This document shows, piece by piece, positions 23,999-36,603 of a stretch of DNA of 64,000 nucleotides; position 1 is the first letter of the stretch; the number at the start of each line of letters is the position of its first letter. Below the pieces are notes generated by a model. The model was not told the DNA's origin. It did not search any database and saw nothing but the letters and a program-made list of their open reading frames with translations. The translations under genes and the position numbers were made by a program. The stretch is from Pleodorina starrii (lineage: Eukaryota > Chlorophyta > Chlorophyceae > Chlamydomonadales > Volvocaceae), in assembly GCA_030267565.1 (NCBI GenBank), contig BRXU01000050.1, forward strand, positions 248,001 to 312,000, read 5' to 3'.

Positions 23999-26900
23999 TC
24001 ACTGCAGCTGCTCCGCGCTCGGAGCCGCCTCAATGGCACCGCTCTCAGCTCCCACATCCTCCCCAGAGGCCCCGGCCGCAGCCTCCGCCGCCTCCGTCGC
24101 CTCCGCCGCCTCCGTCGCCTCCGGCACCTCCGGCACCTCCGCCACCTCCGGTACCTCCGCCTGTACTGGCTCGCCCTTGGGCGCGGCCGCCTCGCCGCCG
24201 GCCTTCAGCGGGGCAGCCGCCCCAGAAGTCTTGGCCGACAGTTTGCCACTCAGTCTCGGCTGCGTCGTGGCGCTGGACGCGGGCGACAGAGACGGCGACG
24301 AGGCCGACGCCGTCGCCGCCAGTTTAGCTGGCGACTTGGCGTTGGAGCCCCAGGGCGGCTGCTTCCGCGCCGACTGCTGCCGACGTGTGGTGCTGAAGCT
24401 GGTGCGGAGGGCGCCGCCGCCGGCGGCGGCGCCGCCGTCACCGGCGATTGGCGACTCGCCGCCGCCGCCGGCGGCGGCGCTGTTGGTGCTAGCGCGGACG
24501 CCAGCCGCCCGCGCCCGCGGCGCGGAGGAGGGGCGGACGGCGACGGAGGCGCTCAGGATTGAGGCAGACGACGCGGCGGCAGCGGAGGCCGCGGCGGCGG
24601 TTGCGGGCCGCCGCGGCGCCGACCGCGGCCGCGAGCGGATGACGGGGCGGGGGCTGATGGCGACGGAGGTGGTGGTGGTGGCGGCGGCTGGGCCCGAGGG
24701 TGAGGCGCAGGGACTGGTCCGCGGCGAGTGCCCCGGCTGCGATTGGCTCCTGTACTGGTTCTGTCGGGACCAAACAGGGCGGGGGGTGAGGGCGGGCAGG
24801 GAGCGAACGCGAGGGGTGCTTCGAGTGCAATACGATAATGCGATTTTGGTACTGTACTGGTTGCAGCAACCAACACAGACAATCATGAGGCCCACACCAG
24901 TGTGTGATGAAGTCCGTGCCAGGCAGGGGGAGCGGCAGGGGGACCGCATGCGAGCAAGCGGAGCGAGCGGAGAGAGCGAGGCGACGAGATGGCAACCATG
25001 TCCACATAGTGTCACGAGTGAAGTGATTCGGAAAAATAGGTAAACAGAAAGTCCCTTGGCACTCCGGCATATGTTCATGGGCGGAGCGGCACTTGGCGCG
25101 GGACCCTGCCGTGACCCCCTGCCACCCGCTGCCCCCAGTTCCGGGTTCCGCACCCCCTTTCTTTCCACCTGCCACAGTCTGTAACCTTGCAGCAGCTGCA
25201 GCTGTTGCTGCTGCGAAGCTCATCGTCACCTGACCGGTGCCCACCGGCAGTTGGACGCTGTGCTGGCCCAAGTCCAACAAAACACACGCGTGCGGCCGTC
25301 ACCTAGCACCAGCAAACTACCCAGCCAAGGCACACCGCGTTCGGCGCCCGCTTGCATCGCGCACGAACCCGCACGACCCGACCCGGCCCGATCCGACCCA
25401 ACCCAGCCCAACGCAACCCAACCAAATCCGGCACCGGCCGCTCTGCCAGGCGCGAGCTCTCGTCCCCTCTCTCTCCCGCGCCCCCTGCATGGCGCGCGCC
25501 ATCCGGGATACTGTACTGATACGGCACGGCACCCAGCTGTACAGTACGGCATAGTATGTCGCATGTGTCGTACAAACCGTACCTTGAGCTCGTCCGAGAC
25601 CGCCAACTCCTTCTCCAGGGCTGCGATGCGCTCCTGCAGCCGCACGATCTCACCGGCCATGAAGCGGACCTCCTCAATGTGGCGGGTCACGTGGATGACG
25701 CCCTCGTCCTTGCAGCCTGGAGACGGGGTCAGGGGGGAGGGAAGGGGAAGGGAAGGGACGGGAGGAGATGGGGAGAGGAGGGGGAGGGGAAGAGGAGGAA
25801 GGGGGGCCAGTGTGTGACAGTACAAAGAGGCAATCTGAGTATCTGACAGGCTGGAGGGGAGCGAAAAGGAGAGAGGCTGTTTGCGATTATGTCAATCCAG
25901 CCCAATCCAGCCGGTCCATCCTGCGACCGTGTCCCTAGCTCCCTACGGCTTCGGGCTGTCCCAACGGCTTCGGGCTGTCCCAACGGCTTCGGGCTGTCCC
26001 AACGGCTTCGGGCTGTCCCAACGGGGCGCGGTCGCGGGAAGCGGGGGGGTGGCTGTCCGCGGTTCAAGTGCAACGCGGGAGCTGCGAACCCTGCCACCCC
26101 CAGCCTGCCAGGCACACCCTGCCAGGCACCCTGCCACCCACCTGCCTTGACCTCCGCCACCGCCACTCGCTGCGCAACCGCCGATGCTCTCGCCAGCTGC
26201 CCCACTAGAGTCCCCACCTCCACCTCCAGAGCGGCACAACGGGCCTCAGAGGCCTGACCGGGGGGAGGGGGTATCCACGTATAGGCCGGAGCCCGTGAAC
26301 GGTGACCAGGGAGGGGGGGGTATCCACGTCGGGGGAGAGGGCCCAGGGCGGGAAAAAGAATAACTAGGTAGCCAGCACAAGTTCTAGCGCGGCTGGGCCA
26401 AGAATGAGTTCGGACTGTCTGTGGGCTGCTTGCGAGCCCAGCCACGAACCGCCCTCTCCGCACACCCCCCGCCCCCGTCCGCCTCCGCCTCCGCCACCAC
26501 CCTACCTCAACCCCTACCCCCACCTCCCCCCCACCGCTGCGGTCCGATCTCTACCACCCAGCCAGTCAGGTTGTCTATTCAACCCCACTCCGCCAGGCTA
26601 CGCCTTCCCACCCCACCTCAACCCCAAACCCCACCCCAACGCAACCTCCTCCCCCCTCACCCCACTGATGGGTCCGTGCACCAGGATCGCCTCAGTCCGC
26701 AGCAATTCCTCTTCACCCCGCCCCCCACTCATCCCGTCCCCACCCCACCCCACCCCACCAAAAACAGGTAATCCTCAGGTGATATCCCAGGTAACTGCGT
26801 TGTGTTCCCTCGTCCCGGGCCGTTTTCTGTTACCCCAAACCCACCCCACCCCACCTTGAGCGAAGCACTCGACCTGGCGGCCGCCTCCTGCACCCCCTCC

Positions 26901-29900
26901 AGCGCACTCCGCGCCTTTGCCAGGTCCGCCGCCAGCCGCGCCTTCTCCGCGTCGCGGCCCCGCAGCAAATCTGCGCTGGTCCGCATCGCCTGCCGCTCCG
27001 CCTCCATCTGGCGGTGCAGCTCCGTCAGACGGTTCTCCAGGTCAGTGCACTTGACCTTGTACACGTCCACCTCCTCCACCTGGGGAGGGGGGAGGGGAAA
27101 GGAAAGGAAAGCAAGGACGGAGGAGAGAGCGCAGCGGAGGGGCGGAGGGTTGAAGGGACAAGGGGGGAAACAGGGGGTTAGGGAGTGATATGCTCCATTA
27201 ATGAGACAAGGGGGGAAATAGGGGGAAAGGGGGAGAAAGGCATGCACGCGTATGGCCGTTGGTAATTCGGCCACGTGGTGGCTTCCGGCTCGTCGGGCCA
27301 GTGATTGCGAGATGCGTGCGATGTGCCGTACGAGCGCTGCGACGGGCGGTGGGGGGGGGGAGGGGGCGGTGCACGCAGCAGCGGAGGCGGGACGCTGGGG
27401 AGGATGGGCTCCCAGCCGCCGCGCGGCGGGTTCCCCGTTCCCGTTCTTCCTCCCATCAGCCAATCCGCCAATCCAGACTGTTCTGCACTTAGGGTTACCT
27501 CCACCCTCCTCCTCCTCCTCCTCCTCCTCCTTCCCTCCCTCCTCCTAAAAGGACGTGACACGTGGGCAAGTGGGGCCTGAGTGGGGTGGTGTGGTGCTGG
27601 CCGGCCCCTCACCTTCCGCTGCAGCGCGTTGATCTGCTTGTCTTTGGCCCGGATCAGGTTCTCCAGCACCTGAGGACGCCGGGGAGCGGAGGGGGAGGAG
27701 GGGCGCGGAGAGGGGCGCGGCGAGAGGAAAACAAACACAGGGAGAGGAGGGGCGAGAGGAGGGGAGGTGTTTGGCGAGCGTTGCACTGCGTACTTGCGTT
27801 GCAATGGTCCGCTATGTCGCCAACGTCGCCCCCAACTACTCCGCTGCGGCCCTCGTACTTCGTGACCCTTCCCCCTCGCCCGGCCCCGCCCTCCCGCGCC
27901 TCACCCAGCTAGCCAGTCCCCAGTCACCTTCTGCTCTACGTACGACAGCGCCAAAGTCCTCCTCCGCACTTCGGCTTGCATTTCTTACCCCACTACCGCC
28001 CCCGGCCTTCTTCTGTTACTTGCCCGCTCACGGGCTCCGGCCTATACGTGGATAACTCCCCAACACACACAGACACACGCATCCTGAGGCCCTGCTCACC
28101 CGGATGCTCTCCGCCGCCTTCTCTCCGTCCTGCCTGGCCACCCGCAGATCCGCCGCCAGCGACACCATGTGGTCAGCGGCGGGGTGAGAGCTAAAGGCGT
28201 TGCCCTCGCCAGATAGGGCGCTCAGCTGGGGAGGGGGGCAGGCGGGGGCAGGCGGGCAGGCGGGGGCAGGCGGGCATGCGAGGGGGAAGCAGGGCGGGGA
28301 GGCGGGGTTTTACACACAGCAGGTGAGCTCAAGTGAGGTACCAGCCGGGGCCGGGCCGCCAGGCCCATCAAACGTGCCCGTTACCGCGGGGGGTCCGGAG
28401 GCACGTCGCCCCCCGGTGAGGTCGCAGGCGTGTGAGATCAAAAGATGAAAGCAGCCACACAATGCCCCCAGCTGGGGGGTGGAAGAGGCAGGACGGGGCG
28501 GGGCCCTCAACGAGGCAAGAAGAGTGCGAGTGCGGCGAGTGTCGCTCATCGGGGGGTCCGTCGGTCCCGCCTCCATCGGCGCTCTCACCAGTGCCATGGA
28601 TCGCTCCTGGGCCTGCAGGGCGGACTGCGCCTGCTCCTTGTCGCCCTTCTTGGCCAGACTGGCGAGCTGGGTCTCCAGCTTGCGCTGCATGTGGGGGCGG
28701 GGCGTGTGTGAGTGTGCGAGTGTGTACCGTATGTTTTGGGGGTTGAGTTGGACGGGTGAGGAAGGGGGTGGGAAAGTCCGCATGGGCAAGCTGGCAGGCT
28801 GATAGGGTGGTGAAGGGGGGCGGGATTCGGTAGGCAGGTCAACGGTAGGCAGGTCAAGGCCATTGCCTGGGACTGGGAGGGAGGGTGCGCGGCCTGAGCC
28901 GACACCATGCGTTGGGTTGGACGGGGCCGCCTCCACGGGCGAGGAAGGGCGAGGAAGAGGGGCCAGTGAGCTTCCGGCGAGAGAGCGGTGAGGTGCGAGC
29001 TGACAAGCGCCCTCCGCTTGGGTCCCCTCTCCCCTTCCCGTCGGAGACGGTCGGCCGTTGCAGCGCGGCGCAGCAGCACCGGGGCAGGCGCGGGAGGCCC
29101 ATGTGCGACGACGCCCACACTTTACACACAGATGTCGTACCTTTTCGACCTTGATGGCCGCCAGCTCCTTTGCCATGTTTGCAATCTCCCTGTAATCATG
29201 TACGATGCCGGGACGTCCAACAAAACACACACACGATCAGGTGGCGTTTGGGTGTCCGGGGGATAAGTGGAGTGGTTTCGGAGGCAGTTCCCTCACCCGT
29301 CGGTCGTGGTGGTCCGCTCTTTCAGCAGTCGCAGCTCTAGCTCACTCTGACCGAGGGCCCTGCAGTGCGTTCCGGGGCGGAGGGCGAAGGGGGGTTGGGA
29401 GGCGGGGTGGCGGTGTCACGAGCGTGGGGGAAAACCCGTCCTGGGTTTCGTGGCTGAGCGCTGCTGTGGAAATGGCAGAGCAGACGCCAGCATACATGTA
29501 CAGGCACCGGGCGACTCTTTACATCCCATCATCAGCCAATGGCTGCGGCGAACGTCAGCTTCCCGCGGGCCGCACGCTTGCAGCAGGCGCACCTGTCCTT
29601 CAGGGCGAGGGAGGCCTTGAGGGCCATCACTTCCTTGCGGACGTCATCAAGTTCCTTGTCCTTCACCTTGATGGTGTTCTTCAACCTGTCGCATGCGATG
29701 TCGACCGCCAGCACGCGTGCGTTTAGCTTCAGGAGGCACCAGCATGCCGCCACATTCGTTACAACCCTTACCGTAACACCTCCGCAGAAGCCGAGCCATT
29801 CTGTGAAGCACGCTCATCGACCGCTACGGACATCTTTGAAGGCTGGCTAACGATAGCGCTATTTTCAGCCTGCAATGCGTACGAAATCAGCACGGTGTCT

Positions 29901-29958
29901 AACCTCGCGCACGAAACTGCTCGTCTGGACTTCTTTTTCTTACCGTTAGAGTCTCCAT
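23999..29958 (-). CDS. Coiled-coil protein, 12 exons
   Basis: Predicted 609-residue protein. Exons (minus): 29958-29944, 29869-29772, 29685-29593, 29359-29297, 29189-29141, 28684-28589, 28225-28100, 27669-27613, 27079-26855, 26253-26142, 25716-25583 and 24760-23999. All introns are GT-AG and in phase. Residues from about 37 to 350 are heptad-rich coiled coil (for example KVKDKELDDVRKEVMALKAS and CTDLENRLTELHRQMEAERQ), ending in HVTRHIEEVRFMAGEIVRLQ. The last exon encodes a basic, Ser/Ala/Pro-rich tail that ends in an acidic Glu/Ala/Val/Pro repeat. The 5-residue first exon (METLT) fixes the start. The type resembles basal body or flagellar coiled-coil proteins, but I cannot name an orthologue. 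Confidence 0.85.
25945..26020. repeat. 19-bp tandem repeat, 4 copies
   Basis: Four near-perfect copies of ACGGCTTCGGGCTGTCCCA inside intron 10 of the coiled-coil gene. Confidence 0.95.
26271..26310 (-). repeat. Dispersed intronic repeat, copy 2
   Basis: Same motif as at 14531, followed about 20 bases later by a second partial GTATCCACG start. It lies in intron 9 of the coiled-coil gene. Confidence 0.7.
28005..28057 (+). repeat. Dispersed intronic repeat, copy 3
   Basis: Longest copy, matching the 14531 copy over about 50 bases including the TTCTGTTACTTG start. It lies in intron 7 of the coiled-coil gene. Confidence 0.75.
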
Positions 29959-30928
29959 AGTTCAATATTCCACGGGTTTACGTCGCATAGAGCAAAGACA
30001 GTTAGGTGCTTCCCAGGTTCTGAGGAGCGGCGTTTAACTTTGCTTAAATGCTCAACTTTTATGGCACAATTACAGACCGCAGGCCATACACATTTTGCTC
30101 CTGCTTGGCCGTTGGCCCATTAAGTTTCGTGTGGTTTCGGAGTTGCCACGGCAAAGAGAAGCTTCGAAGCACAGTTTGGTTTTGGCAACTCGTCCACATA
30201 AATCAAATGGGTCTCTCAAATGCTCCTTGATGAGTTCCCAAATGGACCTTGCTGGCCGACTGGGTGTTAAGAATATCGTTTTGCCTGTTTTGCGCGATAT
30301 AAAATGCAATATAGAATCTGGATAAAGTCATCCGTTCATATTGTTAGTCTAAGGCAAAGAAACACCAAAGTTTAGCATCGGTTTCACGAGGCAACAACAA
30401 TGCGCAGCCCTTCGGTTCGGAAATGAATGAGAGCCAAGTAATGCCAGGTTAGACTTTGAGTGCTTAGTTTTAATGTCTCTGGGAAGCATGGCGGGGGTAG
30501 AGAGGAATACCGTCCCACACACTTCCCTGCACTTCCCAAGGGTTTCGGTTGGCGGGGTCCGTTACCATAGTTGCTTGAACCTTGGAAACGCGGCTCCTTA
30601 AAGCCTTGTCCATCATATAGCGGCCGGGATCAAACAATATTTGTGACCACAAAACAGGCGGTCGATGATACATACCCAGATACCTATCGAAAGTCAATAC
30701 CTGGAGGCCTGTCCGCGCGTGCCTTGCCCTCGCTTCTCTTTCGCGGCACCACAGAGACCAACCTCCGTTTAAAGCTCCTCAGTGTAGCCAAAATTCTCGT
30801 CGACCCAGATCAAGATTCGCGGGCCCCGGCCTGTACGTGGATAACCCCCAGAATCGTACCTAACGAGCACCAAATGAGCTGAAGCCTGTGAAGACCGAAG
30901 ATCCCGGCTATCGTGTGCCAGCGACACG
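29959..30928. other. AT-rich intergenic region between divergent genes
   Basis: Separates the coiled-coil gene (minus) from the RING gene (plus). The composition is clearly lower in GC than the flanking genes. No coding region or clear regulatory motif was recognised. Confidence 0.45.
30816..30850 (+). repeat. Dispersed repeat, copy 4
   Basis: Short copy centred on CGGCCTGTACGTGGATAACC, in the region upstream of the RING gene. Confidence 0.65.
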
Positions 30929-32029
30929 ATGGCTCCGTCACCACCACCGCCTCCCTTTGCGCCACGGCCCGCCGACAGCGTCGTCGCGCGCCAGTCGTTA
31001 ACGTGCCCCATCTGCCATGACCTGCTGCTCGCGCCGGTCGTGACACCTTGCGGTCATTCGTTCTGCCGCGGCTGCTTCGAGGTGAGGTGTGACGCGCCGG
31101 ATGGCCCAGGTTTCCTACCCCTGCAGCTAACCGCGCCTCTCGGCTTGCCCGCCTCTCCCATCCAGAACTGGCACCGCTACGCCACCGCCCGCGGCGTTCC
31201 CCTCCTGGCCTGCCTGCACTGCCCCACCTGTCGCCGGCCGCTGCCAGACTCCCTGGCCCAGCAGCCGTTGCTGCCCTGCGTCGCACTGGCGGACAGCATT
31301 GCGCTGCTCTGCCCGCAGGCGCTCCGGGAGCGGCAGCAGGAAGGGGCGCAGTCAGCGCAGGGCCCCTTGGGGGGGTGTGCTCGGCAGTCCGAAATAGAGG
31401 AACGAATGGAGCGGCATGGGATTGAGCAGGGTATTGCGGAGGGCGCCGCACCACAGGATGGGGAGGGCGCCGCACCACTGGAGGGTGTGGTGCTGGCCGC
31501 CCCAGGCAGACCCTGCCGCTGGTTCGCCATCGGCCGCCTACTTAAACGACTGGGGGCGGGCCTGCGGTCGTGTGTGGCGGCCTGTTGGCGGTTATCGGGA
31601 GAGCTGGGGCGGAAAGTGATGGAAATGACAGCGGACAGCCATATAGTCAACGTATGTGCCCTCTGGCTGAGCTATGCTGGGCTTGGTGCTATATGGGTGG
31701 GCTTCATCGCGGAACAGCTTTTCGACGGCAAAGATGGTGTGGGCGGCAAATATGGTGTGGGCGGCAAATATGGTGTGGGCGGCAAAGGTGGAGTGGGCGG
31801 CGGCGCTGGCTGGCGTGTCAGGGTCAGTGAAGGGCTGGTCGGGGCGCTACTCGGAGTTGCAGATCAGGTCCGGGCAGCACCATTGGCAGGCGATTACGGG
31901 GGCGCCGAGGGGTTTGCGGAGGTTCCGGCGCTGTGCCGCCCGGGGGAACCGGCAGAGGAAGGCGCTGGGGTGCGTCCGCTGCTGTGGAATGCCCGACAGC
32001 CGCTGACTAGTGCGGGCAGCGGGTTATAA
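30929..32029 (+). CDS. RING-finger protein, probable E3 ubiquitin ligase
   Basis: Predicted C3HC4 RING protein, probably a membrane-associated ubiquitin ligase. Exons 30929-31081 and 31166-32029 give 338 residues. Zinc ligands are C26, C29, C41, H43, C46, C49, C70 and C73 (CPIC, PCGH, FCRGC, HCPTC). The 84-base intron falls inside the RING between C49 and C70, has clear GTGAGG/CATCCAG ends and contains no stop in frame, so retention would insert 28 residues. A hydrophobic segment (VNVCALWLSYAGLGAIWVGF) follows in the middle of the protein, then a GVGGKY repeat encoded by an 18-base tandem repeat near 31735-31800. The substrate is unknown. Confidence 0.75.
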   Translation: MAPSPPPPPFAPRPADSVVARQSLTCPICHDLLLAPVVTPCGHSFCRGCFEVRCDAPDGPGFLPLQLTAPLGLPASPIQNWHRYATARGVPLLACLHCPTCRRPLPDSLAQQPLLPCVALADSIALLCPQALRERQQEGAQSAQGPLGGCARQSEIEERMERHGIEQGIAEGAAPQDGEGAAPLEGVVLAAPGRPCRWFAIGRLLKRLGAGLRSCVAACWRLSGELGRKVMEMTADSHIVNVCALWLSYAGLGAIWVGFIAEQLFDGKDGVGGKYGVGGKYGVGGKGGVGGGAGWRVRVSEGLVGALLGVADQVRAAPLAGDYGGAEGFAEVPALCRPGEPAEEGAGVRPLLWNARQPLTSAGSGL

Positions 32030-33385
32030 GGGAGCGGTAGTATGAGCCCTTTGCAGCCGTCGCCTTGCCTTTGGCCCCAACCCTTACCTGCGCAAGCCTG
32101 TAGGGGGAGACTGAATCTTCGGTGCCCGTGATGGGCGTGGCCGTGGAATTCATGAGCCGCCAGAGAGCGGTTGTGTCTTCGAGCTTCCCCTAGTAGGGTG
32201 CCCTGCAGTTTCTTCAGGGATAGACGGATGATAGGGGTGCCCTGGTCGGCTCATTCCCCCTTGGTCTGCCTTGATGGTCTTTTTCCCTCCGCTGTGGGTA
32301 CTTGCTTCTGGGTGGGTGTCCCGAAGTTTGGCTGTTCCAGGTCGAGCCTCTGGTCGCTTGGCAGGGCTTGGCCGCCTTTCTGCGGTTTGGGCCTCGGCCG
32401 CCGCAGTGTCAGGTGCAGAAGGCACCGGTGATCCTTTTGGGTCCGCTGTAAAACGAATCATCAAGCCTGTACAAATACATCACTTCCTGTACTGCCCTCA
32501 TGCCCCATTAGAGCCTTCAAATTTCAACCGGGCCGGGCAGACCCGTCCATGCCCCGCATAGATCGAAAGTGATCTGCGTTTTGGTTGGACTCTGGGCGCA
32601 TAGGGAAGGACACAGTTGCGCGGCCGCGGTATGCATATCTCCAGGGACATGTCCTTGAGGTCTTGCATGCTAAGGCGAGTCACCACCTCGGCGTTGCATG
32701 TCGTCTTAAGATTGCCAGGCATAGCCAGTGCATTACTGCTTTGGGGGTGTTAGCTGTACTTGGAAGGGCGTCCGGGCAAACACGCCGTGGGTGGGGCAGT
32801 GATAAAAAGCACACGACGCCATCGATGGGGTAACCACCAAACCTCACTGCCCCCATTGACCGGGAACGGCAGAATCCACTGGCGCGGGATGGCACATTTC
32901 AGAAGCAACCGGCATGGTGGCGTGCGGTCGCCGTCACGGGCATTTATCATGCTCGCAACAATTGGGCCACGACTTCGGAGCCTTAGCGCGCACACCTTGT
33001 CTCAGTGTGTTGCGCCCTATCAAACAGTCGGTTTCTAATATGCGATAGTCAGGATTTGTGCATCACGTGGACGGTTTGACGTTCTGGTGCAGCTGAAAGG
33101 CCCTCGCTGTGATCAGCAGCGCTCAACAGCACAAACACCGACCCAAACACCACACCGGAAGCGATCTCGCCAGGAGAACTGTGATCAGCCATTCTGTCGC
33201 TTGCGCGCCATGTTATATTTATTACGCTCAAGGTTATCACGGCGCAGGCGCAAAGACAGGCATGACCCTGGCGCACACCTTAACCATAAAAATGACACAG
33301 CCACAAGCAACATGAGCTAGGGTATAACCCCATGCCCCCGCGACGAACAAAGAACGACCATGCTGCGCCACTTCCGACCTGCCGC
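32030..33385. other. 3' flank and intergenic, no gene seen
   Basis: A TGTAA at 32447-32451 is a candidate poly(A) signal for the RING gene. The rest shows no coding pattern. Confidence 0.4.
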
Positions 33386-36035
33386 TTAGCTCTGGTTCTT
33401 AAGCCGCATGCGCGTCTGCCACCGCAGCTCATCGCGCCGGTTGGCGGTCGGCGCCTCGGTGGCGGCACCCAGCTCTTTCTTGGTCTTTGCACGCGTATCG
33501 CGCAGCATCCGCTGCCGCTCCGCCTCCTCGGCGGCATGCAGGCTGGCGAAATGGCTGTGGAAATTGACGGGCTTGCGGCTGATGCCGCGGCTGGCCCCAC
33601 TGGCCTGCTTCAAGAACCTGGGCATACCGTATGCCAAAATGAACACAATCACCGGGAGTCGTCGTGTGTTGGGGCTTTCAAGGCAGCTGGTGGCATTCCT
33701 TAACAGGTGCATGCACGCCGCGAGCACGGGGGTACGGGAGACAACGTTTTCATCACTCGCAACGCTACATTGTGTGGTGCTTGCTCTCACGTTCGTCGCG
33801 GGGCTCTTGCCGTGTGGCAAAAATTCTGACGGCCCGAGAACCCCAATGACAGGGATTCTGCGCTTGATCCCGTCACGACGCCCTCCCTCCGTATTGCACC
33901 TAGCATGTGTATAACGTGGTTGGGGGTGCGGAACTTCACACACCTGAACAACTACCCATACGAGCCAGGGACCCAAGGGCAATCGAAACGGCTAAAAGCA
34001 CATTATCGCACCTGTTCTGGCTCCACTCTTGCTGTAGCTGCTGGTAGCGTTGCACACGGTCCACCTTCTTGGGACCGCCGCCCCGCTTAGAGCCGGTGGA
34101 GTAGCGGGAGGTCGCGCGGCTGGCTATGCTGCGGTTGCTCGCCTGCACGCGCATGCCGTGGAACCACCTGGGGGTCTTAGCACAGGGCATCTCATGACTG
34201 CGTGCCATTAACACAATGTCCCTCGCGGTGCGCTCCACTGCACCGCCTGGCGGCGTCGCACACCTCAAATTAGGGGGCAAAACCCCGCAGCAAGCAGTTC
34301 ACTCGCCGGCAGGGTTCCCGCAGTGGGACGGGGTCGTAGGTCGCCCGCACCTGAGGGCTCAGCTGGCCTTGTGCCAGCAACGCATCTGCGAGGTGGGTCG
34401 CCAGCGGGTCCCCGCGGCCGCCGAGCCACGCCGCGTACGGATCCTGAGCAGCCCGTTCGTGCGCACCCGGCCCTTCCGGCGGTGGCCAGCGCAAGTCTTG
34501 CAGGGAGCCCCCAAGGTGCAAGGGATCCTTGTCGGGGTCGGAGAGGACGACGTCGCTCTCCTCATCCTCTTCCTCCTCCTCGCCAAGCCCGTGCGGCGGC
34601 CTGAGAACACGCCAGGAGATGGTGATGCATTGCTTCAGTCTACCAGTCGGACCAGCAGGCCGGCGGATTGTTTCCGCTGGGCAGGAAAAAGGCCGCCGGA
34701 GCGGCTGTATTGACATGCGGAACGAGAATATGCCAAAGCGCAGTTGCGTTTGCGCGAAGAGGAGATCCGGGATTCCAGTTCTGGGTGCTCACATGGTGCG
34801 CGTGCCCCGATCCGCTGGAAAGGACTGGCGCTGCCCGTGGGCCTTGTAGTGCTGGTCTCTTGCAGCTGTGGCACCGGTGGGCCGTGTGGCGCCTGCCGCC
34901 GACGAGTGCCGCCTCACAGTCTCCATGCCCTTCACGCTGGCCTTGCCGTCGGCCACCTGATCGCCAAGTCGAGATTTGTAGGGGACGGGAGGGGGAGGGG
35001 TAATAGCGAGCGAGCCTGAGATGGCCACGGAGGCCCTGGATAGGTGCACTTCAGTCGAAGCCCAAAGCTGACATTGAGCAGGAAACCCGGGGCCCCTGCA
35101 CCGCGGGGCGTGCATTGCCACTGTTGACCGCAGCTTGTGCATACGTTGTGGCTACACTACATGCAGATTTGGACTCGTGCAGCATCCTGCACTGGACGCG
35201 GCCTCACCTCAAAGCGTGGTTGCCTGCCGGCGCCAGCGCTTACCGCCGGTTCGTTCAAGCTGACGCGTCCCAGACGGTCTGCGATGTCGCGACCCGGCGG
35301 CGCCAGGCCGCGCATGCCGACGCCGCTTGAAGAGCGGCCGCCGGCCAGGTCAGACGCCGCCATCCGGGCCTGATGGACATCCGGGTGCCCGCAAGCACTG
35401 CCACTGGCTCCTGACGTTCCTGCCACGCAGAACCGGCCTGATGCGCCTTGCTCCTCAGCCGCGTCCACGTCGTCTTCGCTGTCATAGTCGTAGCAGTCGT
35501 CCCTGTCCTCACTGCCAGCCGCTTGGGGCCCAGAGCTGCTACCTGCGCCGTGTGTATGGCCGGCGGCAGGGCCGGTTCGAGGCAGCATGCCGCTGAGGGG
35601 CTTCCCATAATATTGCCCGGCAGCTGCGCTCTGGGCGGGGCTGGTGTAGCCGTAGGTGAATCCCTCCACCGCTGCGGCTTGGGGCGATGCCGCAGCGGCA
35701 GCAGATGCAGCTCCGTGCTGCTGGTGTGGCGGCTGAGGAGGCCTCCCTTGGAAGTTGTCCAGAATGCTGCCCGTCCGCGGGGGCCCAGGAAACAAGGCGT
35801 CCTCGTCGAATGCTCCTGCGGATAAAAGGCTTAAGCGCCTAGGCCACCGCGGATCAATCCCTCACAGCGTTATTATACCTGGTGTCTTTGCTGGGCCGCG
35901 TAGCGAGTCCGTTAGGTCGCTGGGCTCGCCTGCAAAGTCAATGTTCATCTCCTTCAATATGGCAACAACCTGCTCGTCGGGCAGGTCATGGCCCAGCAGC
36001 TTCAGCTGCTCCTTCAATGCTTTGAGATCAATCAT
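33386..36035 (-). CDS. HYLS1: HYLS1-like centriolar protein
   Basis: HYLS1 proteins bind centrioles and are needed to build cilia. Exons (minus): 36035-35879, 35815-35208, 34956-34793, 34600-34351, 34142-34012 and 33617-33386, all in phase (513 residues). The N-terminus LKALKEQLKLLGHDLPDEQV matches the short helical repeat of invertebrate-type HYLS1. The C-terminal part has KKVDRVQRYQQLQQEW, like the DRVARYFEYKRDW region of the human protein, and ends RRDELRWQTRMRLKNQS, like its ALRW helix. The middle is acidic and disordered. An upstream ATG at 36283 could add a coding exon 36283-36204 (phase 2, joining in frame). The assignment rests on my recognition of these two conserved parts. Confidence 0.72.
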
Positions 36036-36603
36036 TTGTCTGCCCCAGGCAAGTATGGGCTGGCAAGGAGTTAAAGTTTTGCAGAAGCTGTCGGCTGCAG
36101 TAAGACAGGCAGGAAACAATCCTCAAGCATGATTTTATACCCTATGTAATTTGCATGTAAAACGTCTTCGCACTGGAGGTTCACCAAGCACTCTCCGCAC
36201 GACCTCAGCAGCGCGTGGATCTGGAACTCGTCCACATCGGGGTCACCGAGGCAAAACATCAGCACAACCGCTAAATTGGACATCTGTGTATCCTTTCTAT
36301 AGAGAATAACTATTTTCTCTTCAACTATTGCTGTCTTGCGAATTTTGGTGTTCCAAGTTGGTCACTCCACCTTAGAGTGCAACTCGTCGCTTTGGCGAAG
36401 CCGGAAATTTATGAGTCACCTGACTCTGAAATCTGTTGTGACTTGCTAGATAACCTTTGTGACACAGAAGAATCCTCGATTGTGCAGCCCTCAACTTTGT
36501 TGCCCTCAATGCATCAAAGGTCATGATCACCTTTCTTCAAAGACAATGTTAAGCGCCTCGCATTTGGCGAATAGCGAGCCTTGAGTCGGCGAGCGAGGCT
36601 CAA
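36036..36603. promoter_or_regulatory. Divergent promoter region
   Basis: Lies between the HYLS1-like gene (minus) and the 92-residue gene (plus). The part 36290-36560 is AT-rich. It may include an upstream HYLS1 exon. No specific motif is recognised. Confidence 0.4.

Noticed and set aside
26131..26146. A GC donor at AAG|GCAGGT in the coiled-coil gene
   Set aside because: A normal GT donor four bases later (GCAG|GTGGGT) joins in the right phase with the next exon.
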